DNA of 64,000 nucleotides from Propioniciclava flava (GCF_004126535.1 NZ_PPCV01000003.1:62001-126000), one strand, 5' to 3'; shown: positions 1-8,984, counted from the stretch's first letter. The notes: generated by a model not told the origin, from the sequence alone. Numbers and translations are program-made.

Positions 1-84
1 GTCGAGGCGACCCCGTCGATGTTCGGCGACACCTTGGTGGTGGCCTCCTACGATCGCAACATTTACGCGATCAAGCTGAGCTGA
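1..84 (+). CDS. C-terminal end of a PQQ-like beta-propeller repeat protein (5' cut by window edge)
   Basis: The reading frame open from the first base ends at TGA 82-84 and gives 27 residues containing FGDTLVVASYDRNIYAIKLS. The pattern of a strand, then D/N-x-x-x-Y-A-I is typical of the last blade of PQQ-like (quinoprotein/BamB-type) beta-propellers. Such proteins are usually secreted or membrane-anchored. Nothing of the N-terminus is visible, so localisation and exact family cannot be decided. It converges with the glycosyltransferase that follows on the other strand. Confidence 0.6.
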   Translation, partial: VEATPSMFGDTLVVASYDRNIYAIKLS

Positions 85-96
85 CGCCCGGACGGA

Positions 97-1317
97 TCAC
101 CGCGCTGGGTGGCAGCGGATCGCTGCCGCGTAGGCGTCCAGCAGGCCCGCAAGGTGCCGCCCCTGGGCGGCGGCACCACGCCCGTCCACGAGCACCTGGC
201 TCATCGCCGTGACTCGCGCGGGGGCGTCCCGTAGCCCGGCGAGCGTCGCGGCGAGCCCGGCAGCATCGGGGGATGCGGTGAGCAGGCCGCCACCCTCGGG
301 AACCACCTCGGCCAGGTCCGGATCCAGGTGGACGACCGGCAGACCGGACGCGACGGCCTCCAGCATCACCATGGGCTGGTTGTCGAAGTCGTACGAACTG
401 GACACGAACATATCGTGGGCGCGCATCCCGGCCAGCACGTCAGCCTGCGGGACGCTGCCCCGCAGCACGATCCGCCCGTTCGCGCGCGCCGCGCGCCTGC
501 GGACGCGGCGTAGCGCCATGCCGTCGCCGTACAGGGTCGCCCTCACCCCGGGCGTCGCCGCGACGGCGTCCACGAACACCTCGGGGCGTTTCTCCGGGGA
601 CATCCGGCCGCACCACATCACGCGCAGGTCACCGTGCGGAACGCGGGGTGCGGGCGTCCCCACGGCGTCCAGCACGGACGCCTCCAGCCCGTTCGACAGC
701 ACGCTGACCGGCGTGGTGACGCCTTGGTCGAGGAGCTTCGCGGCGAAGTGGCGCGACGGCACGATGACGCGGTCGGCGGCATTGGCTTGGCTGACCATGA
801 GGCGCCACATCCGCCGGGCCAACCGGGTGCGGGTGTAGGGAGTCCCGCCGCGGACCGGCGGCCCGTGCGGGAGCCGCTTCGCGTGCAGGGCGGCGAGCAG
901 CAGGGTGGTCAGCGCGGGCGCGGGGAGCACGTTTCGGGTGTAGACGTCGATGCGGCCGTGCATGGTCTGGACGACGGGCAGGCCTAGCGTCCGTGCCGCC
1001 CCGAAGCCGCCCAGGGCTGCGAACATTTCGCTGTGGACGTGCACCACCTCGACGCGGCGGGCCGCGAACTCGGTGCGCAGCGCGTCCTCCACGGCGCCGG
1101 GCGGCCAGGCGAACGGAAAGCCGTCGGGCCGAAACACCCCAGACACGGGCAGCGCCACCACCCCGGGATCGGCGGACGGCTCGGCGAGCGGGGCAAACAC
1201 GGTCACTTCGTGCCCAGCTTCGGTGAGGGCTTCGCGGTGAGCCTTCACGACCGTTTGTACCCCGCCGAGGGTGGGCAGGTAGTAGTCACTCACCAATGCG
1301 ATCCGCACGCCGGACAC
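97..1317 (-). CDS. GT4-type glycosyltransferase
   Basis: 406 residues, the usual size for a GT-B fold GT4 enzyme. The N-terminus (RIALVSDYYLPTLGGVQTVV) is the typical start of the acceptor domain with the GGV/GGxx turn. The C-terminal nucleotide-sugar domain has WCGRMSPEKRPEVFVDA and, around residues 307-325, SYDFDNQPMVMLEAVASGLP, the E-x7-E-like donor-binding region. Such enzymes transfer a sugar from a nucleotide donor to a lipid or sugar acceptor at the cytoplasmic face of the membrane. It is divergent from the lipid-type operon that starts 44 bp away, so it may glycosylate a product of that operon. That link is inference; the acceptor is unknown. Confidence 0.85.
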   Translation of the reverse strand: MSGVRIALVSDYYLPTLGGVQTVVKAHREALTEAGHEVTVFAPLAEPSADPGVVALPVSGVFRPDGFPFAWPPGAVEDALRTEFAARRVEVVHVHSEMFAALGGFGAARTLGLPVVQTMHGRIDVYTRNVLPAPALTTLLLAALHAKRLPHGPPVRGGTPYTRTRLARRMWRLMVSQANAADRVIVPSRHFAAKLLDQGVTTPVSVLSNGLEASVLDAVGTPAPRVPHGDLRVMWCGRMSPEKRPEVFVDAVAATPGVRATLYGDGMALRRVRRRAARANGRIVLRGSVPQADVLAGMRAHDMFVSSSYDFDNQPMVMLEAVASGLPVVHLDPDLAEVVPEGGGLLTASPDAAGLAATLAGLRDAPARVTAMSQVLVDGRGAAAQGRHLAGLLDAYAAAIRCHPAR

Positions 1318-1361
1318 TGTACGGGGAGGGCCGCGACGCGGCTGAGGAGGCGTTGACTAGC

Positions 1362-3257
1362 ATGAGCGGCATGCCCCACCCCTCACGCGTCCTGGTCACC
1401 GGAGCCAGCGGCTTCCTCGGCGGGTACGTGGTCCGCGATCTGGCCGAGCACGGCCACACGGTGGTGGCCACCGGCCGCAACCTGACCGCGCTCCGCGACC
1501 TGGGCGACGCCGCCGCCGACCTCATCGTCGGCGACCTCAGCGTCCTGCCCGAGCACCGCACCGAGGTGGACGCCGTGATCCACGCCGCCGCCCTCTCGAC
1601 GCCCTGGGGCCGTCGAGCAGACTTCGAGCGCGCCAACGTGGCGGGCACCCGGGCGGCGATCGAGTTCGCGCGCCGCAACGGGGCGCGCCGGTTCGTGCTG
1701 GTCTCCTCCCCCAGCGTGTACGCCGCGCCACGGGACCACCTCGGCCTGCGCGAGGGCGACGCGGATCCGCGCAACCGGCTCAACGAGTACATCCGCACCA
1801 AGCTCGCCGCCGAGCGGCTGGTGATCGACGCGCAGGCCCGCGGGGTGGTCCCCGAGGCGGTCATCCTGCGCCCGCGGGGGCTGATCGGCGTCGGCGACCC
1901 GAGTCTGGTACCGCGTCTGCTGCGCGTTTACGAGCGGATCGGCGTCCCTGTGTTCGGTGACGGCTCCCAACTCATCGACGTGACGGCCGTGGAGAACGTC
2001 GCCGCCGCCCTGCGGCTCAGCCTGGATCACGGCGACCCGCGGGCGGGCACCTACAACGTCACCAACGGCGACCCGCGCCCGTTCGGGGCCCTGCTGGATC
2101 AACTGCTGGACGCCTGCGGGCTGCCCCCGCGTCACCGGCGGCTGAACCGCCGAGTCGCCTATGCGGCGGCGGGCGTCCTGGAGGGGGTGTGTGGCGTCTT
2201 GCCGACGCGTCCCGAGCCGCCGCTGACCCGTTACACCGTGACGACGATCGCCTACGCCCAGACCCTCGACATCTCCGCGGCCCGCGCCGACTTGGGTTAC
2301 GAGCCGCTGATCAGCCTGGACGCCGCCCTGGAGCGCATCGGCGCCGCCTACCGGGCTACCTCGGCGTGCGCGGGGCATCCGGCGGCGGGCGCTCCTGTGC
2401 AGCAGTCCGCGCCAGCTGCGGCTTCACCCCGGGCGGTCGGCGCACCGCGGCACGGCGACCCGCCCGCCCGGCTGACCCGCTACGTGTGCGGCTCGACGCA
2501 TCACGACCTGGCGGCGATGTTCAGGGGAGCCCCCCGGGAGCGACGCGTGTTCCCCTCGGCCTGCTACTTGTTCGACGACGGTGCCGGACGCCGCGTCTTG
2601 TTCGACACCGGTTACGCCGCCCTGCCGTGGGACACCGGCACCTCCGGCGCGCTGTACCGACGGCTCCTGCCGCCGGTCATCGAGCCCCACCAGACCATCG
2701 CCGCCCAACTGCTCGCCGACGGGATCGACCCGGGCAGCGTCAGCCACGTCGTCCTTTCCCATGCGCACCCTGACCACATCGGCGGGCTGGGGGCGTTCCC
2801 GGACGCCGAACTGTTGCTGTCCGAGGGCGTCGCGATGAGCCTGCACGCCCCCAAGATCCGCGAGGGCGTCCTCGGCGGGCTGCTGCCTGACGGCTGGGAG
2901 GCGCGGCTGCAGATCGTCTGTGACGCCTCCTTCGCGCCGGCCGAGGTCGCCCCCGGCGTCACGCTGGACGCCTTCGATCCGTGGGGGGACGGCGCCTACC
3001 GGCTGGTTCACCTGCCCGGGCATGCGCGCGGCCACCTGGGGGCGCTCGTCGACGACGCGGTGCTGCTTGCCGGGGACGCCTCCTGGGGTGCGGAGTTCGT
3101 CCCGCACGCCCGTGAGCTGCGGCTGGTGCCCCGGCTGATCCAGCACCAGCCCCACGCCTACGCCCGGACGGCGGCCCTGCTGGGCGACGCCGCGGGCGCC
3201 GGGCTGCGGGTGCTGTTCAGCCACGACACCGACGACACCCGCGTCGTGCTGCCCTGA
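1362..3257 (+). CDS. Fusion of NAD(P)-dependent epimerase/dehydrogenase (OleD-like) and MBL-fold hydrolase
   Basis: 631 residues from ATG 1362. An in-frame ATG at 1296 is rejected because it would overlap the divergent glycosyltransferase start. Residues about 10-340 are an extended SDR domain: dinucleotide motif LVTGASGFLGG at 11-21 and catalytic Y143-x3-K147 (YIRTK). After an Ala/Pro-rich linker (about 345-380), residues about 385-631 are a metallo-beta-lactamase-fold domain with metal ligands HAHPDH at 467-472, HLPGHARGH and a late LFSHDTDD. The first half resembles the 3-beta-HSD/OleD reductases that act on beta-keto or beta-hydroxy acids; the second is a generic hydrolase. It overlaps the next gene by one base-triplet register (TGATG), so the two are translationally coupled. 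Substrates are not known. Confidence 0.85.
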   Translation: MSGMPHPSRVLVTGASGFLGGYVVRDLAEHGHTVVATGRNLTALRDLGDAAADLIVGDLSVLPEHRTEVDAVIHAAALSTPWGRRADFERANVAGTRAAIEFARRNGARRFVLVSSPSVYAAPRDHLGLREGDADPRNRLNEYIRTKLAAERLVIDAQARGVVPEAVILRPRGLIGVGDPSLVPRLLRVYERIGVPVFGDGSQLIDVTAVENVAAALRLSLDHGDPRAGTYNVTNGDPRPFGALLDQLLDACGLPPRHRRLNRRVAYAAAGVLEGVCGVLPTRPEPPLTRYTVTTIAYAQTLDISAARADLGYEPLISLDAALERIGAAYRATSACAGHPAAGAPVQQSAPAAASPRAVGAPRHGDPPARLTRYVCGSTHHDLAAMFRGAPRERRVFPSACYLFDDGAGRRVLFDTGYAALPWDTGTSGALYRRLLPPVIEPHQTIAAQLLADGIDPGSVSHVVLSHAHPDHIGGLGAFPDAELLLSEGVAMSLHAPKIREGVLGGLLPDGWEARLQIVCDASFAPAEVAPGVTLDAFDPWGDGAYRLVHLPGHARGHLGALVDDAVLLAGDASWGAEFVPHARELRLVPRLIQHQPHAYARTAALLGDAAGAGLRVLFSHDTDDTRVVLP

Positions 3258-4561
3258 TGGGCAAGCCACGCATCGTCGCCGAGTTCGCGGCGACCCGCTG
3301 GTTGCGTCGCTGGCGCGACCGCGACGCCCTGGAAGCCCATCAGCTGCGCCTGCTACGCCGCCAAATCCGCTTCTGGAGGCGGCATTCGCGGCGGTTCGCC
3401 GACGTGCCCGCCGATGCGGGCCTGGCCGACCTGCCGACGATGGACAAGGCGTCCATGATGGCGGGGTTCGACGACCTGGTGACCGTCCCGCTCACCCGGG
3501 CCCAGGCCGAGGAATTGGCGTTGAGCGGTGAGCGCAGCCGCGACTTCACCGGCGACCTGGCGGGCTGTTCGGTGGGGCTGTCGTCGGGCACCACCGGGCA
3601 TCGTGGCCTGTTCGTCGTCTCCCCGGCCGAGCGGGACGCCTGGGCGGGCACCGTGCTCGCCCGCACCCTGCCGCCGCACCGGCTGTGGGGGCATCGGATC
3701 GCCCTGTTCCTGCGCGCCGACAACACCTTGTACGAGTCGGTCGGGTCGAGAGCGGTCACGTTCTCCTACTTCGACCTGTACGCCCCCGAGGCCGAGAACC
3801 TGGCGCGGCTGGGCGCCTTCGCGCCGACGATCCTGGTCGCGCCGCCGTCCATGCTGCGCCGGATCGCGGACGCCGTCGCACGGGGCGACCTGACCCTCGC
3901 ACCGGAGCGGGTGTATGCGGTCGCCGAGGTGCTGGACCCGCGCGACGCCGCCCACATTCGAGCCGCGATGAACCTGCCGGTCCTGCACCAGCTCTACCAA
4001 TGCACCGAGGGATTCCTGGCGCACACCTGCGCCCACGGCGTCCTGCACCTCAACGAGGACCACGTGATCATCGAGCGGGAGCCGCTGGATGAGCGTCGCT
4101 TCGTGCCGGTCGTCACCGACCTGCGACGGCGCGCCCAACCGATCGTCCGGTACCGGCTGGGCGACGTGCTGGTCGCCCGCGAGACGCCCTGCCTGTGTGG
4201 CAGCGTGCTGAGCGCGTTGGAGCGGATCGAGGGCCGCGAGGACGACACGTTGCTGCTCCCGTCCGCTGACGGGACGCCGACGCCGGTGTTCGCCGACCTG
4301 GTGAGCCGGGCGCTCGTGCACGCCGACGGGTTCGAGGAGTACCGCGTCCGGCAGGTCGGGCGTGAGGCGCTCGACGTGGAGATCTCTCCGTATTCGGCGC
4401 AGGCGGAGGCGTCCGTGCGCACGGAACTGGCGACCCTGTGGCGGCAGCTCGGTGTCCGCCCGCCGGCCACGGCGTTCCTGCCCTACCGTTCGGTCGTGGG
4501 AACGAAGCTGCGGCGCGTGGAACGCGCCTGGAGGGGAGACGACGCCGACGCTGCGCTCTGA
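3257..4561 (+). CDS. F390 synthetase-related adenylate-forming enzyme
   Basis: 434 residues, the size of the CapK/PaaK/F390-synthetase-like branch of the ANL adenylating superfamily. The P-loop-like motif SVGLSSGTTGHRG lies near residues 104-116, LYQCTEGFLAHTC is the A5-like region, and YRLGDVL near 298-304 is the A8-like hinge, followed by Cys-rich TPCLCGS. These enzymes activate a carboxylate with ATP to form an acyl-AMP. In olefin/beta-lactone pathways the ANL protein OleC acts on a beta-hydroxy acid, and a similar job is plausible here. ATG 3257 overlaps the previous stop. The last 15 codons recur in altered form just upstream of the thiolase gene (5160-5209), evidence that these two genes once overlapped directly. 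Confidence 0.8.
   Translation: MGKPRIVAEFAATRWLRRWRDRDALEAHQLRLLRRQIRFWRRHSRRFADVPADAGLADLPTMDKASMMAGFDDLVTVPLTRAQAEELALSGERSRDFTGDLAGCSVGLSSGTTGHRGLFVVSPAERDAWAGTVLARTLPPHRLWGHRIALFLRADNTLYESVGSRAVTFSYFDLYAPEAENLARLGAFAPTILVAPPSMLRRIADAVARGDLTLAPERVYAVAEVLDPRDAAHIRAAMNLPVLHQLYQCTEGFLAHTCAHGVLHLNEDHVIIEREPLDERRFVPVVTDLRRRAQPIVRYRLGDVLVARETPCLCGSVLSALERIEGREDDTLLLPSADGTPTPVFADLVSRALVHADGFEEYRVRQVGREALDVEISPYSAQAEASVRTELATLWRQLGVRPPATAFLPYRSVVGTKLRRVERAWRGDDADAAL
4479..4561 (+). repeat. Direct repeat copy A: functional 3' tail of the adenylate-forming gene
   Basis: Identical to 5132-5146 over its first 15 bases (tgccctaccgttcgg) and nearly identical to the second copy at the stretch ending gcctggaggggagacg (4526-4541 versus 5174-5189). 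It codes for the C-terminal RVERAWRGDDADAAL and stop. See the paired copy at 5132-5209. Confidence 0.8.
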
Positions 4562-4633
4562 CATCCTCGACCCAGGCGAGCACCGGATCAGAGCAGCCCC
4601 GGTGCGGACGAGACGAGCACCGGAGGCCAGGAC

Positions 4634-5014
4634 ATGGACGACACTCTTTCCCGAGAGGCCTTCCTTGAATCGCTGACGGCACGGGGGTACGTCGTGCGGC
4701 GCGTCGCTGCAGGCCGCTACGAACTCACCAGCGTCCCCCAGGCGAGTGTGAACGCCGAGGCGATCCCCCCGGGAGCGAGCGTCACGACCCTCGAACTCGA
4801 CAGCGCGGACTGGAGCGACTTCATCTCGGCATTCAGTTCCCCGCAGGAGGGGCACGCCTTCGCCGACGAGGTGGCGCACGAACTCGAAACCTCGGTGAGG
4901 CCCATCGCCCGGATGGGTGTGAATCGAGAAGACGGGTTCGTTGCCTGGTTCACCGAACGCGTGCCGCAGGAGCCTCGAACCTCGTTTCCTGGCCCCGGCT
5001 GGTACGCCTACTAG
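4634..5014 (+). CDS. Hypothetical protein of 126 residues, in an inserted segment
   Basis: ATG 4634 is preceded by GGAGG at about 4621, 7-8 bases upstream, a good ribosome binding site. The product is acidic, has no signal peptide or membrane segment, and ends FPGPGWYAY. I do not recognise the family. The central part (residues about 50-100) has a mixed helix/strand look with DSADWSDFISAF and EGHAFADEVAHELE. The gene lies wholly between two degenerate copies of the upstream gene's tail, so it arrived, or was duplicated in, as a unit of about 650 bp in an otherwise overlapping operon. It may be an unrelated cargo gene. Confidence 0.6.
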   Translation: MDDTLSREAFLESLTARGYVVRRVAAGRYELTSVPQASVNAEAIPPGASVTTLELDSADWSDFISAFSSPQEGHAFADEVAHELETSVRPIARMGVNREDGFVAWFTERVPQEPRTSFPGPGWYAY

Positions 5015-5131
5015 GAACCCAAGACCTGAAAAGAGGGCACCGCCCACGGCCCAGCGTGGCAGCCAACTCGTCAACCTCATTGCGCGTCGGCGTCCACCGC
5101 GGCAGGTGTGTCGGGATTCTCGACACCGCAA

Positions 5132-5209
5132 TGCCCTACCGTTCGGGGTTGAGACCAGTGGCGCGTGGCACGTGCCTGGAGGGGAGACGGCGCTGATGCG
5201 TCACTGTGA
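5132..5209 (+). repeat. Direct repeat copy B: vestigial tail of the adenylate-forming gene overlapping the thiolase start
   Basis: Read in the right frame, 5162-5209 gives RVARAWRGDGADASL and stop TGA (5207-5209), against RVERAWRGDDADAAL and stop for the true end of the upstream gene. The thiolase ATG is at 5196, so the old stop lay 14 bp inside the thiolase gene. Between the conserved 15-base block and the tail block, copy B is about 5 bases shorter, which breaks the frame. Weaker similarity continues upstream to about 5065. This is a relic of the ancestral gene junction. Confidence 0.75.
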
Positions 5210-6125
5210 GATCGCCGGGACCGGCACCTGGCTGCCGGCCGCGACGGTGACGTTCGGCACGCACACCCGCTACCGGATCGCCCCAGACGAGTCCCACCTG
5301 GACGCCCTGGCGACTGCGGCCCGACGAGCGCTGGCTGCCGCGGGAATCACCGCCGAGGATGTCGATTGCCTGATCGGGGCGAGTGCTGCGGGGGTGCAGC
5401 CGATCCCCTGCACGGCGGCGCTGGTGCTGGAACAACTCACCACCGGCGGGCACGCGGCCGCGTTCGACGTGAACTCGACCTGCACCAGCTTCATCACCGC
5501 CCTCGACGTGGCCTCCCGCTACCTGGAGGCGGGCGACTACGAGACCGTCCTGATCGTCAGCGGGGACGTGGGCACCAGGTTCCTCAATCCCGATCAGCCC
5601 GAGAGCTTCTCGTTGTTCTCCGACGCGGCCGCCGCCGTGGTGCTGCGCCGCACCGACCGGCACGCCGGGGTCCTCGCTAGCGCGCAGCGCACCTGGCCCG
5701 AGCACGCTCACGACACCGAGCTGCGGGGCGGGCTGTCGGCGCATCCGGCGTCCGCCTACGCCACCGGCGACCCGGCCGACTACCTGTTCGACATGGACGG
5801 CCGCGCCGCCCTGTTGGGCATGATGCGCAAGCTCCCCGACTTCTTCGACGGCTTCTTCGCCCGCTCAGGGCTGAACGTCACCGACTGTGATCTGGTGGTG
5901 CCGCACCAGGCCAGCCCCGCCATGGCCCCCACGATGCTCCGACTCGGATTCGCCGAAGGACAGTTCATCGACGAGGTGGAGACCTACGGAAACATGGTGT
6001 CCGCGTCGGTGCCTTTCGCGTTCATTCGTGCGCTCGAACAAGGCCGCGTCGGCCCCGGCGACACCGTCCTGCTCTGTGGCACGGCCGCAGGTCTCACCGC
6101 GAACGCCCTCGCCCTGCGCCTGTAG
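5196..6125 (+). CDS. 3-oxoacyl-ACP synthase III / OleA-like thiolase
   Basis: 309 residues from ATG 5196, with the ribosome site GGAGGGGAG at 5178-5186. The longer in-frame extension to 4941 covers non-coding repeat DNA and is rejected. The family triad is complete: Cys96 in NSTCTSF, His237 in VPHQAS and Asn266 in YGNMVS, with the C-terminal LLCGTAAGLTANALAL. KAS III enzymes condense acyl-CoA with malonyl-ACP; OleA homologues condense two acyl chains head to head. Together with an ANL enzyme and an OleD-like reductase this suggests a condensed long-chain or beta-lactone product, but the alpha/beta hydrolase OleB is missing; the MBL domain might stand in. That is inference. Confidence 0.85.
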   Translation: MRHCEIAGTGTWLPAATVTFGTHTRYRIAPDESHLDALATAARRALAAAGITAEDVDCLIGASAAGVQPIPCTAALVLEQLTTGGHAAAFDVNSTCTSFITALDVASRYLEAGDYETVLIVSGDVGTRFLNPDQPESFSLFSDAAAAVVLRRTDRHAGVLASAQRTWPEHAHDTELRGGLSAHPASAYATGDPADYLFDMDGRAALLGMMRKLPDFFDGFFARSGLNVTDCDLVVPHQASPAMAPTMLRLGFAEGQFIDEVETYGNMVSASVPFAFIRALEQGRVGPGDTVLLCGTAAGLTANALALRL

Positions 6126-6299
6126 GGCCCAGGCAGCCGCACCCGTCTGCTTGGCCGGCTGGCCTGAACGCCTGCTGCGGCGCACACCGGAACGGGGGCA
6201 GTCACGACAAGCCCTGAGGTTGCCCGTAGCATGGGCCGGAACGGTCGCTGACGAGCTGCTGCCCACCGGTGGGCGCGCCGGGGCGGCACAGGGGGTGGC

Positions 6300-7439
6300 A
6301 TGGGCGCAGGGCAGCGCGAGCAGACAACCACGATGACCGACGTCGTTGCACGGCTCGGCGAGTCGCTGGCCGACCTCACCGGGCCCACCTGTGACCGGAT
6401 CTACGCCCAACTCGACAGCTATGCCGCTATCGAGCCGACTGCCCTGGCCTCCGCGGTCGCCCGGAATCTCCGCACCGCACTGACCGCACTGCGGGAAGGA
6501 CGCGTCCCCGAGCCGACCAGCCTCGATGGTGCCGCCACGACCGCGCGGGAACGCTACGAGTCGGGAGTTCCGGTGGAGGAGATCGTGCGCGGCTTCCGCA
6601 TCTCCATCGCCCTCATTCAAGAAGAGTTCCTCGACATCGCCTCCTCGACGCGCCTCTCGGTCGAGGACACCGTTGCCGGGTCGCGCATCATGTGGGGCCT
6701 CGGCGACGCCTTCAGCACCCGGATCATCACCGAGTACCACCAACTCGCCCTGAACGCCGCCCTTCGCGATGCCCGCCTGCGTACCGCTGCCGTGCACCGC
6801 CTCCTCGCCGGGGAAGGACCCGACGCGTCCGCCCTGGTCCCCATCGACGCCCACGCCCCTTACGCCGCGGTCCGCTGCGCGGTAGCCAACCCCGCCGACG
6901 TGGAACGCGTCCGCGCCCACCTGGAGGCCACCGGCTCAACGACCAGCACCCGCGCCCTCGTCGCCGCCGACGGCGGGGTGTGTCTCGGCATCGTCGCCAC
7001 CGAACCGACCGACCCCGGGGTCGCCGTCGGCATCGGCCCCTTCGTCCCGCCCAAAGAGCTGCCCCGTTCCGACCGGGTCGCCCGCCAGGCGCTGCAACTC
7101 GCGGCCCGGCTCGGGCGCGACGGCGTCCAGGGCATCACGACGCTCGGCTGGCGGATGGCGGCCGCGTCACGGCCCGACGTGTGGCGGATGTACGCCGACC
7201 GGTTCCGTACCCCGCTGGAGGCCGAAGGCGAGTTCGGGGCCGAACTGCGCGCCGCCGTCCTGGCCTGGCTGGAGCACCAGCACAGCGTCAACAAGGCCGC
7301 CGCCGCGATCAACGTCCACGCCAACACGCTGCGCTACCGACTGCGCCGCTACGCCGACATCACCGGCTGCGATCTCGGTGATGTGGACGACCTGATGGGC
7401 GTCACCTGGGCGCTCGAACTGGACCACCCCGACCATTAG
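6300..7439 (+). CDS. PucR-family transcriptional regulator
   Basis: 379 residues from ATG 6300, preceded by GGGGGTGG; ATG 6333 (MTDVVARL) is an equally possible start. The last 60 residues are the PucR C-terminal helix-turn-helix: AWLEHQHSVNKAAAAINVHA followed by NTLRYRLRRYADITG. The N-terminal 170 residues look like the helical sensor (RsbRD-like) region and the middle a GGDEF-like CdaR domain. PucR/CdaR proteins activate catabolic operons in response to small metabolites. It is on the same strand as the ketone-body operon 190 bp downstream and is its likely regulator; the inverted repeat at 7452-7464 is a candidate site. Confidence 0.85.
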   Translation: MGAGQREQTTTMTDVVARLGESLADLTGPTCDRIYAQLDSYAAIEPTALASAVARNLRTALTALREGRVPEPTSLDGAATTARERYESGVPVEEIVRGFRISIALIQEEFLDIASSTRLSVEDTVAGSRIMWGLGDAFSTRIITEYHQLALNAALRDARLRTAAVHRLLAGEGPDASALVPIDAHAPYAAVRCAVANPADVERVRAHLEATGSTTSTRALVAADGGVCLGIVATEPTDPGVAVGIGPFVPPKELPRSDRVARQALQLAARLGRDGVQGITTLGWRMAAASRPDVWRMYADRFRTPLEAEGEFGAELRAAVLAWLEHQHSVNKAAAAINVHANTLRYRLRRYADITGCDLGDVDDLMGVTWALELDHPDH

Positions 7440-7451
7440 GACACCCCAGCA

Positions 7452-7464
7452 CTACACGTTGTAG
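7452..7464. promoter_or_regulatory. Inverted repeat CTACA-CGT-TGTAG upstream of the ketone-body operon
   Basis: A perfect 5+5 bp inverted repeat with a 3-base spacer lies 12 bases after the PucR gene and about 165 bp before the CoA-transferase start. The surrounding 7445-7500 is more A/T-rich than the coding flanks, as expected of a promoter. I could not place convincing -35/-10 boxes. Assigning it to the PucR protein is inference. Confidence 0.4.
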
Positions 7465-7629
7465 TTTCGTACAATCGCACGACGTAGAACGCTGGAGTTC
7501 CGTCCGTAGCCACGCGATCACCCGTTGTCTAGCGTGGACGCCAACACCGAAGTTGGAGATCCGAACGAAGACGTTCCGGCCAGCCTCGGCGTGATCCCAC
7601 GTGTATCACTCGCCAGAAAGGGCCATGTG

Positions 7630-8349
7630 ATGACCAAAGTCATCGATGACATCGCGCCCGCACTGAACGAGCACCTGCGTGATGGCATGACCATCGCTGT
7701 CGGTGGATTCGGGCTGTGCGGCATCCCCTCCGACCTGATTCGCGTCGTCCGCGACTCCGGCGTCAAGGACCTCACCATCGTGTCCAACAACCTGGGCGTC
7801 GACGGCAAGGGGCTGGGCCTCCTACTGGAGAACGATCAGATCACCAAGGTGCTGTCCAGCTACGTCGGTGAGAACAAGTTCTTCATGCAGCAGTACATCG
7901 ACGGCGCCATCGACGTCGAGTTCGTCCCGCAGGGCACCCTGGCCGAGCGGATGCGCGCGGGCGGGTCGGGTATCCCCGGCTTCTACACCCGCACCGGCGT
8001 CGGGACGCTGGTCGCCGAGGGCAAGCCGACCATGGACTTCGACGGGGAGACCTACATCCTCGAACGGGGCATCGTCGCCGACCTTGCCCTGGTGCACGCG
8101 CACACCGCCGACACCGACGGCAACCTCGTCTACCGGCTGACCGCGCGGAACTTCAACCCGCTGGCCGCCATGTGCGGCCAGGTGACCTTCGCCCAAGCCG
8201 AGCACATCGTCGCGCTCGGGGACATCAACCCCGACCACATCGTGACGCCGGGGGTTTACATCCACGCGGTGGCCCAGGCGGTCACCCCGACCGACATCGA
8301 ACAGCACACCGTCCGCCCGCGGCCGGTCACCGAGGAGGCCCTGGCATGA
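7630..8349 (+). CDS. scoA: 3-oxoacid CoA-transferase subunit A
   Basis: 239 residues from ATG 7630, chosen over an upstream GTG/ATG extension because [12 protein letters not shown] is the family start and AAAGGG lies 9 bases before it. The motif [14 protein letters not shown] is the CoA-transferase family I alpha signature, and the length matches alpha subunits. With subunit B it moves CoA from succinyl-CoA (or a similar donor) to acetoacetate. ATGA overlap joins it to subunit B. First gene of a five-gene catabolic operon running to 12387. Confidence 0.93.
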   Translation: MTKVIDDIAPALNEHLRDGMTIAVGGFGLCGIPSDLIRVVRDSGVKDLTIVSNNLGVDGKGLGLLLENDQITKVLSSYVGENKFFMQQYIDGAIDVEFVPQGTLAERMRAGGSGIPGFYTRTGVGTLVAEGKPTMDFDGETYILERGIVADLALVHAHTADTDGNLVYRLTARNFNPLAAMCGQVTFAQAEHIVALGDINPDHIVTPGVYIHAVAQAVTPTDIEQHTVRPRPVTEEALA

Positions 8350-8984
8350 GCTGGACGCGCGACGAGATGGCCGCGATCGCGGCCTCCGAACTCCACGACG
8401 GCGACTACGTCAACCTCGGCATCGGCATGCCGACCCTGGTCGCCAACAACCTGCCCGAGGGCGTCCGGGTCGTGCTGCAAAGCGAGAACGGCATCCTCGG
8501 CATGGGCCCCTTCCCCTACGAGGGCGATGAGGACGCCGACCTGATCAACGCTGGCAAGCAGACCGTCACCTTGCTGCCGGGAGCGGTGATCTTCGATTCG
8601 GCCACCTCCTTCGGCATGATCCGCGGCGGCAAGATGGCTGCCGCCATCCTGGGCGCCATGCAGGTCGCGGGCAACGGCGACCTTGCCAACTGGCAGATCC
8701 CCGGCAAGCTCGTCAAGGGCATGGGCGGCGCCATGGATCTGGTTGCCGGCACCCGACGCGTCATCGTGATGACCGAGCACGTCGCCAAGGACGGCACACC
8801 CAAGATCGTCCACGAGTGCACCCTGCCGCTGACCGGCGTCGGTGTCGTGGACCGCATCATCACCGACCTGGCCGTGTTCGACGTCACACAGGACGGCCTC
8901 GTCCTGCGCGAACTGGCCCCCGGCGTCACCGAGGACGAGGTCCGAGCCAAGACGGAGCCGGCGTTCACCGCCGCGCTCGACTGA
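8346..8984 (+). CDS. scoB: 3-oxoacid CoA-transferase subunit B
   Basis: 212 residues from ATG 8346, which overlaps the subunit A stop by 4 bases. The catalytic glutamate motif [10 protein letters not shown] is present near residue 46, followed by [15 protein letters not shown] and the [15 protein letters not shown] region typical of beta subunits. The active-site glutamate carries CoA as a thioester during transfer to acetoacetate. Spacing to the permease is 13 bases. It forms the enzyme with scoA. Confidence 0.93.
   Translation: MSWTRDEMAAIAASELHDGDYVNLGIGMPTLVANNLPEGVRVVLQSENGILGMGPFPYEGDEDADLINAGKQTVTLLPGAVIFDSATSFGMIRGGKMAAAILGAMQVAGNGDLANWQIPGKLVKGMGGAMDLVAGTRRVIVMTEHVAKDGTPKIVHECTLPLTGVGVVDRIITDLAVFDVTQDGLVLRELAPGVTEDEVRAKTEPAFTAALD

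Noticed and set aside
1296-1361. Earlier ATG for the epimerase-MBL fusion gene
   Set aside because: It overlaps the divergent glycosyltransferase start and adds 22 residues unlike the family; ATG 1362 begins just before the Rossmann strand.
3353-5131. 592-codon open frame on the minus strand
   Set aside because: It mirrors the adenylate-forming gene; the translation is Arg/Gly/His-rich with no motif, as expected of GC-rich antisense frames.
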